This document shows, piece by piece, positions 62,135 to 64,000 of a DNA stretch of 64,000 bases. The stretch's first letter is position 1. Each line of letters opens with the position of its first letter. The translations under genes and the position numbers were made by a program. Under the pieces are notes generated by a model. It saw only the letters and a program-made list of their open reading frames with translations. It was not told the origin of the DNA and made no database searches. The stretch comes from Paenibacillus sp. E222 (lineage in GTDB: Bacteria > Bacillota > Bacilli > Paenibacillales > Paenibacillaceae): NCBI RefSeq assembly GCF_013401555.1, contig NZ_CP058552.1:434001-498000 (forward strand), read 5' to 3'.

Positions 62135-63661
62135 TTACTGCCCAGAAGCTTGCGCTTGCGGCGGAGCATCTGCATCTTCAGGAACGATTAACCGTTTGCG
62201 TAAAGCCAATGTCGTTACCCATGAGATAATAGCAATGACAAACATAATGATGAACAAGGAATGCAGACTTCCTTCCAGCACGTTACGCAGAAGTGCCCAT
62301 TTGTCATCCGACAGAGCGGCTTCCGTATGTGGAGCAAGCAGTTGATTCAGGTCCCCATCCGAAATCCCAGCCTCAGCCAGATGCTGCTCGCTCGACAACG
62401 TGGATATCCGGTAGTTCAACCATGTGCCGAAGGCTGCTGCACCGATGGTTTGTCCAAGCGTACGCATAAAGGTATGTAACGCCGTGGAAGATCCACGCTC
62501 TTTATACCCAACAGACGACTGTGAAATGATCGTGAATATGGTAAAAGCAAATCCGAAGCCGAGTCCGTAAATAAACGTCAATATAAACAGTACGGCTTGA
62601 GGCGATGTTCCACCGACCAGGAAAAGTCCTCCCGATCCAATGGCGATCCCGGTTAAGCCAATCACCGCTGTTAAGCGTGATCCAATCTTCATTAACAGAC
62701 GGCCGGCAAGTACACTACCGATCAGCCAGCCAACAGACATCGGCGCAAGCAGCAACCCGGATTCAGTCGCATTACCGCCCCGAACCCCCTGCACCCATAG
62801 TGGCAAATAACTGGTTAGGCCAATCATCAGGGTACTGGTTAGTAATCCGGCGATATTCGCCACCCGGATGTCCCGAATACGGAATAGATGGAGCGGTACC
62901 ATCGGGGCCTGGGCTCTTTTTTCCACCACAAAAAATAAAATCATAAACAAAATAGCGACAATACTCAGTCCCACAATAATAGGAGAACTCCAGGCATAAT
63001 ACTGTCCACCCGCGGACAATACAAAGAGCAATGCTGTAATACCGACGGTAAAGGTCAACGCACCCATATAGTCAATTTTCGCGGTACGCGGAGACATTTC
63101 TTCCTTCAGATAACGAAACACAAACCACATCGCCAGCAGTCCGAACGGCAAATTGAACCCAAAGATCCATTGCCAGCCCAGATTATCTACGAAATAACCG
63201 CCCAGCAGCGGTCCGACTAGAGATGAAATGCCCCACACGGAGCTGATCCAGCCCTGTATTTTGCCCCGTTCTTCAATGCGGTAGATGTCGCCAATAATCG
63301 TAAACGTAACAGGCACAACCGCACCTGCACCAATCCCTTGAATCGCTCGAAAAATAATCAGCTGCTCCATATTCTGCGAAAGGCAGCAAAGAAGCGAACC
63401 CAGTAAGAATAAAGCACATCCAATCAGGAATACTGGCTTTCGTCCGTATATATCACTGATTTTGCCGAAAATCGGCGTGCTCACAGCCATCGTTAACAGA
63501 TAAGCCGTGAAAATCCAGCTCAACAGCTGTACACTTCCCAGCTCACTGACAATGGTTGGCCCTGCCGGACCAATCACTGTACCTTCGATTGCAGATAAAA
63601 AAGTCGCCAGCAGCAATCCCGCCAGGATGAAACTGCGGTTCAAACCTCCTGTTGTATTCAC
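62135..63661 (-). CDS. DHA2 family MFS multidrug transporter (EmrB/QacA type)
   Basis: 508 residues with 14 predicted membrane helices. Family motifs: LATFLSAIEGTVIGPAGPTI (helix 1, with the acidic residue), SWIFTAYLLTMAVSTPIFGK, LSDIYGRKPVFL-type loop (ISDIYGRKPVFLIGCALFLL), FRAIQGIGAGAVVPVTFTII and SSVWGISSLVGPLLGGYFVD (motif C). Exports drugs or cations by proton exchange. Starts at GTG 63661 with GAAGGG upstream. The C-terminal tail is Pro/Ala-rich. No regulator is adjacent within the window. Confidence 0.92.
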   Translation of the reverse strand: MNTTGGLNRSFILAGLLLATFLSAIEGTVIGPAGPTIVSELGSVQLLSWIFTAYLLTMAVSTPIFGKISDIYGRKPVFLIGCALFLLGSLLCCLSQNMEQLIIFRAIQGIGAGAVVPVTFTIIGDIYRIEERGKIQGWISSVWGISSLVGPLLGGYFVDNLGWQWIFGFNLPFGLLAMWFVFRYLKEEMSPRTAKIDYMGALTFTVGITALLFVLSAGGQYYAWSSPIIVGLSIVAILFMILFFVVEKRAQAPMVPLHLFRIRDIRVANIAGLLTSTLMIGLTSYLPLWVQGVRGGNATESGLLLAPMSVGWLIGSVLAGRLLMKIGSRLTAVIGLTGIAIGSGGLFLVGGTSPQAVLFILTFIYGLGFGFAFTIFTIISQSSVGYKERGSSTALHTFMRTLGQTIGAAAFGTWLNYRISTLSSEQHLAEAGISDGDLNQLLAPHTEAALSDDKWALLRNVLEGSLHSLFIIMFVIAIISWVTTLALRKRLIVPEDADAPPQAQASGQ

Positions 63662-63743
63662 ACAAACCCTTCTCTCTTCAATTCTCTATATAATTGGAAC
63701 ATTGATTTACACAGCCCACTACGAACCAGAACAACCTTTTGAT

Positions 63744-63845
63744 CGCTGTTATCCCCAGATTTTTTTCATCCCCTTCAAAGGGGAAATCCGGTGATAAATG
63801 CGAACGCTACGCTTCTCCAGCTTTGTTCTGCCCCTTCGTTGCTTT
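63744..63845 (-). repeat. Diverged single copy of the 260-bp repeat family, abutting a stop codon
   Basis: Read on the minus strand it matches the tandem array in order: CGAAGGGGC (array CGAAGGAGGGC), GAAGCGTAGCG, then GGATTTCCCCT-TTGA-AGGGGATGAAAAAAATC against the array's GGATTTCCCCT, GCTG, AGGGGGAATGAAAAAGAAATC, then AACAGCG. The central hairpin is kept with altered loop. It begins two bases after the stop codon of the GNAT gene in the same orientation as at the esterase gene. Confidence 0.7.
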
Positions 63846-63847
63846 CT

Positions 63848-64000
63848 TTATTTATCTCTCTTACGCAAAAACTCATCATACAACAGGGAGTACATCACCA
63901 TATCCTTATACCCGGTAGACGTGTGCTGCACCTGACGCAGCAGGCCTTCCCGCGTGAAGCCTCGGTTCGTCAGAAACTCTCCCGAAGCCAGATTGCGCGG
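63848..64000 (-). CDS. GNAT acetyltransferase, RimJ/RimL-like (C-terminal part only)
   Basis: The last 50 codons of a minus-strand gene that runs off the window end. The translated part reads PRNLASGEFLTNRGFTREGL, LRQVQHTSTGYKDMVMYSLL and YDEFLRKRDK, which matches the C-terminal motif of ribosomal-protein-type GNATs: a residue pattern N-LAS-x-FLxxxGFxxEG followed by D-x-x-MYSLLxDEF. The acetyl-CoA loop is outside the window. A copy of the repeat family follows directly behind the stop. Confidence 0.75.
   Translation of the reverse strand, partial: PRNLASGEFLTNRGFTREGLLRQVQHTSTGYKDMVMYSLLYDEFLRKRDK

Overview
The window reads as chromosomal DNA of a Gram-positive, spore-forming Firmicute, almost certainly a Paenibacillus. 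Supporting signs are strong AGGAGG-type ribosome sites, many TTG/GTG starts, CcpA-type cre sites, EcsAB, bacilliredoxin, LipL, a YesMN-type two-component system, an S-layer-homology surface protein with GLUG and fibronectin-like parts, and copper-amine-oxidase-like C-terminal domains. I saw no rRNA, tRNA, CRISPR array, transposase or prophage. The content is mostly ordinary core genome with several small decayed or non-coding elements.

Layout. (1) 25-9408, minus strand: a pectin/rhamnogalacturonan uptake locus in transcription order sensor kinase, AraC-type regulator, solute-binding lipoprotein, two permeases and a rhamnogalacturonan acetylesterase. A cre site lies on the lipoprotein promoter and a cloverleaf-shaped RNA element lies between lipoprotein and permease genes. 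A 260-bp tandem repeat array and a sensory-rhodopsin-transducer family gene follow. (2) 9.6-17 kb: a frameshifted membrane-protein gene, a secreted SGNH hydrolase, SuhB, UvsE, Ddl and an amidase-domain protein. (3) 17-26.5 kb: aconitase, small unknown proteins, a VanRS-like two-component system with VanY and VanZ, a WYL regulator and a zinc-ribbon/GyrI-like protein. (4) 27-33 kb: a small ORF, a racemase-like protein, a decayed type I toxin-antitoxin locus, TPP-riboswitch-controlled thiC, an IclR regulator and a hydrolase. (5) 33-45 kb: a DUF2935-superoxide dismutase fusion, a 1213-residue SLH protein, LipL, FolE, YneF, an HD-GYP protein, a QueG-MGMT fusion and signal peptidase I. (6) 45-54.7 kb: GNAT, SodA, MutY, AcpS, a hydrolase, NadE, a bacilliredoxin, a PAS-containing membrane kinase and a flavoprotein. 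(7) 54.8-64 kb: a hydrolase paired with a ribbon-helix-helix protein, EcsAB, an AbrB-Doc toxin-antitoxin remnant, two MFS exporters, a MarR regulator and the 3' end of a GNAT gene.

Points that stand out. The same 17-bp palindrome, GTTTCA-N5-TGAAAC, lies downstream of the predicted promoters of both acnA and the iclR-type gene, which suggests that this regulator controls itself and aconitase. A repeat family occurs as a tandem array abutting the stop codon of the esterase gene and as a diverged single copy abutting the stop codon of the GNAT gene, in the same orientation relative to the gene. Two toxin-antitoxin loci, one type I and one AbrB/Doc, are broken. Four genes carry apparent one-base frameshifts in short homopolymers, so base-call error must be excluded before any is called a pseudogene.

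All functions are assigned from motifs and remembered family knowledge. No database search or folding program was run. Start codons were chosen by ribosome-site spacing and often differ from the longest reading frame.
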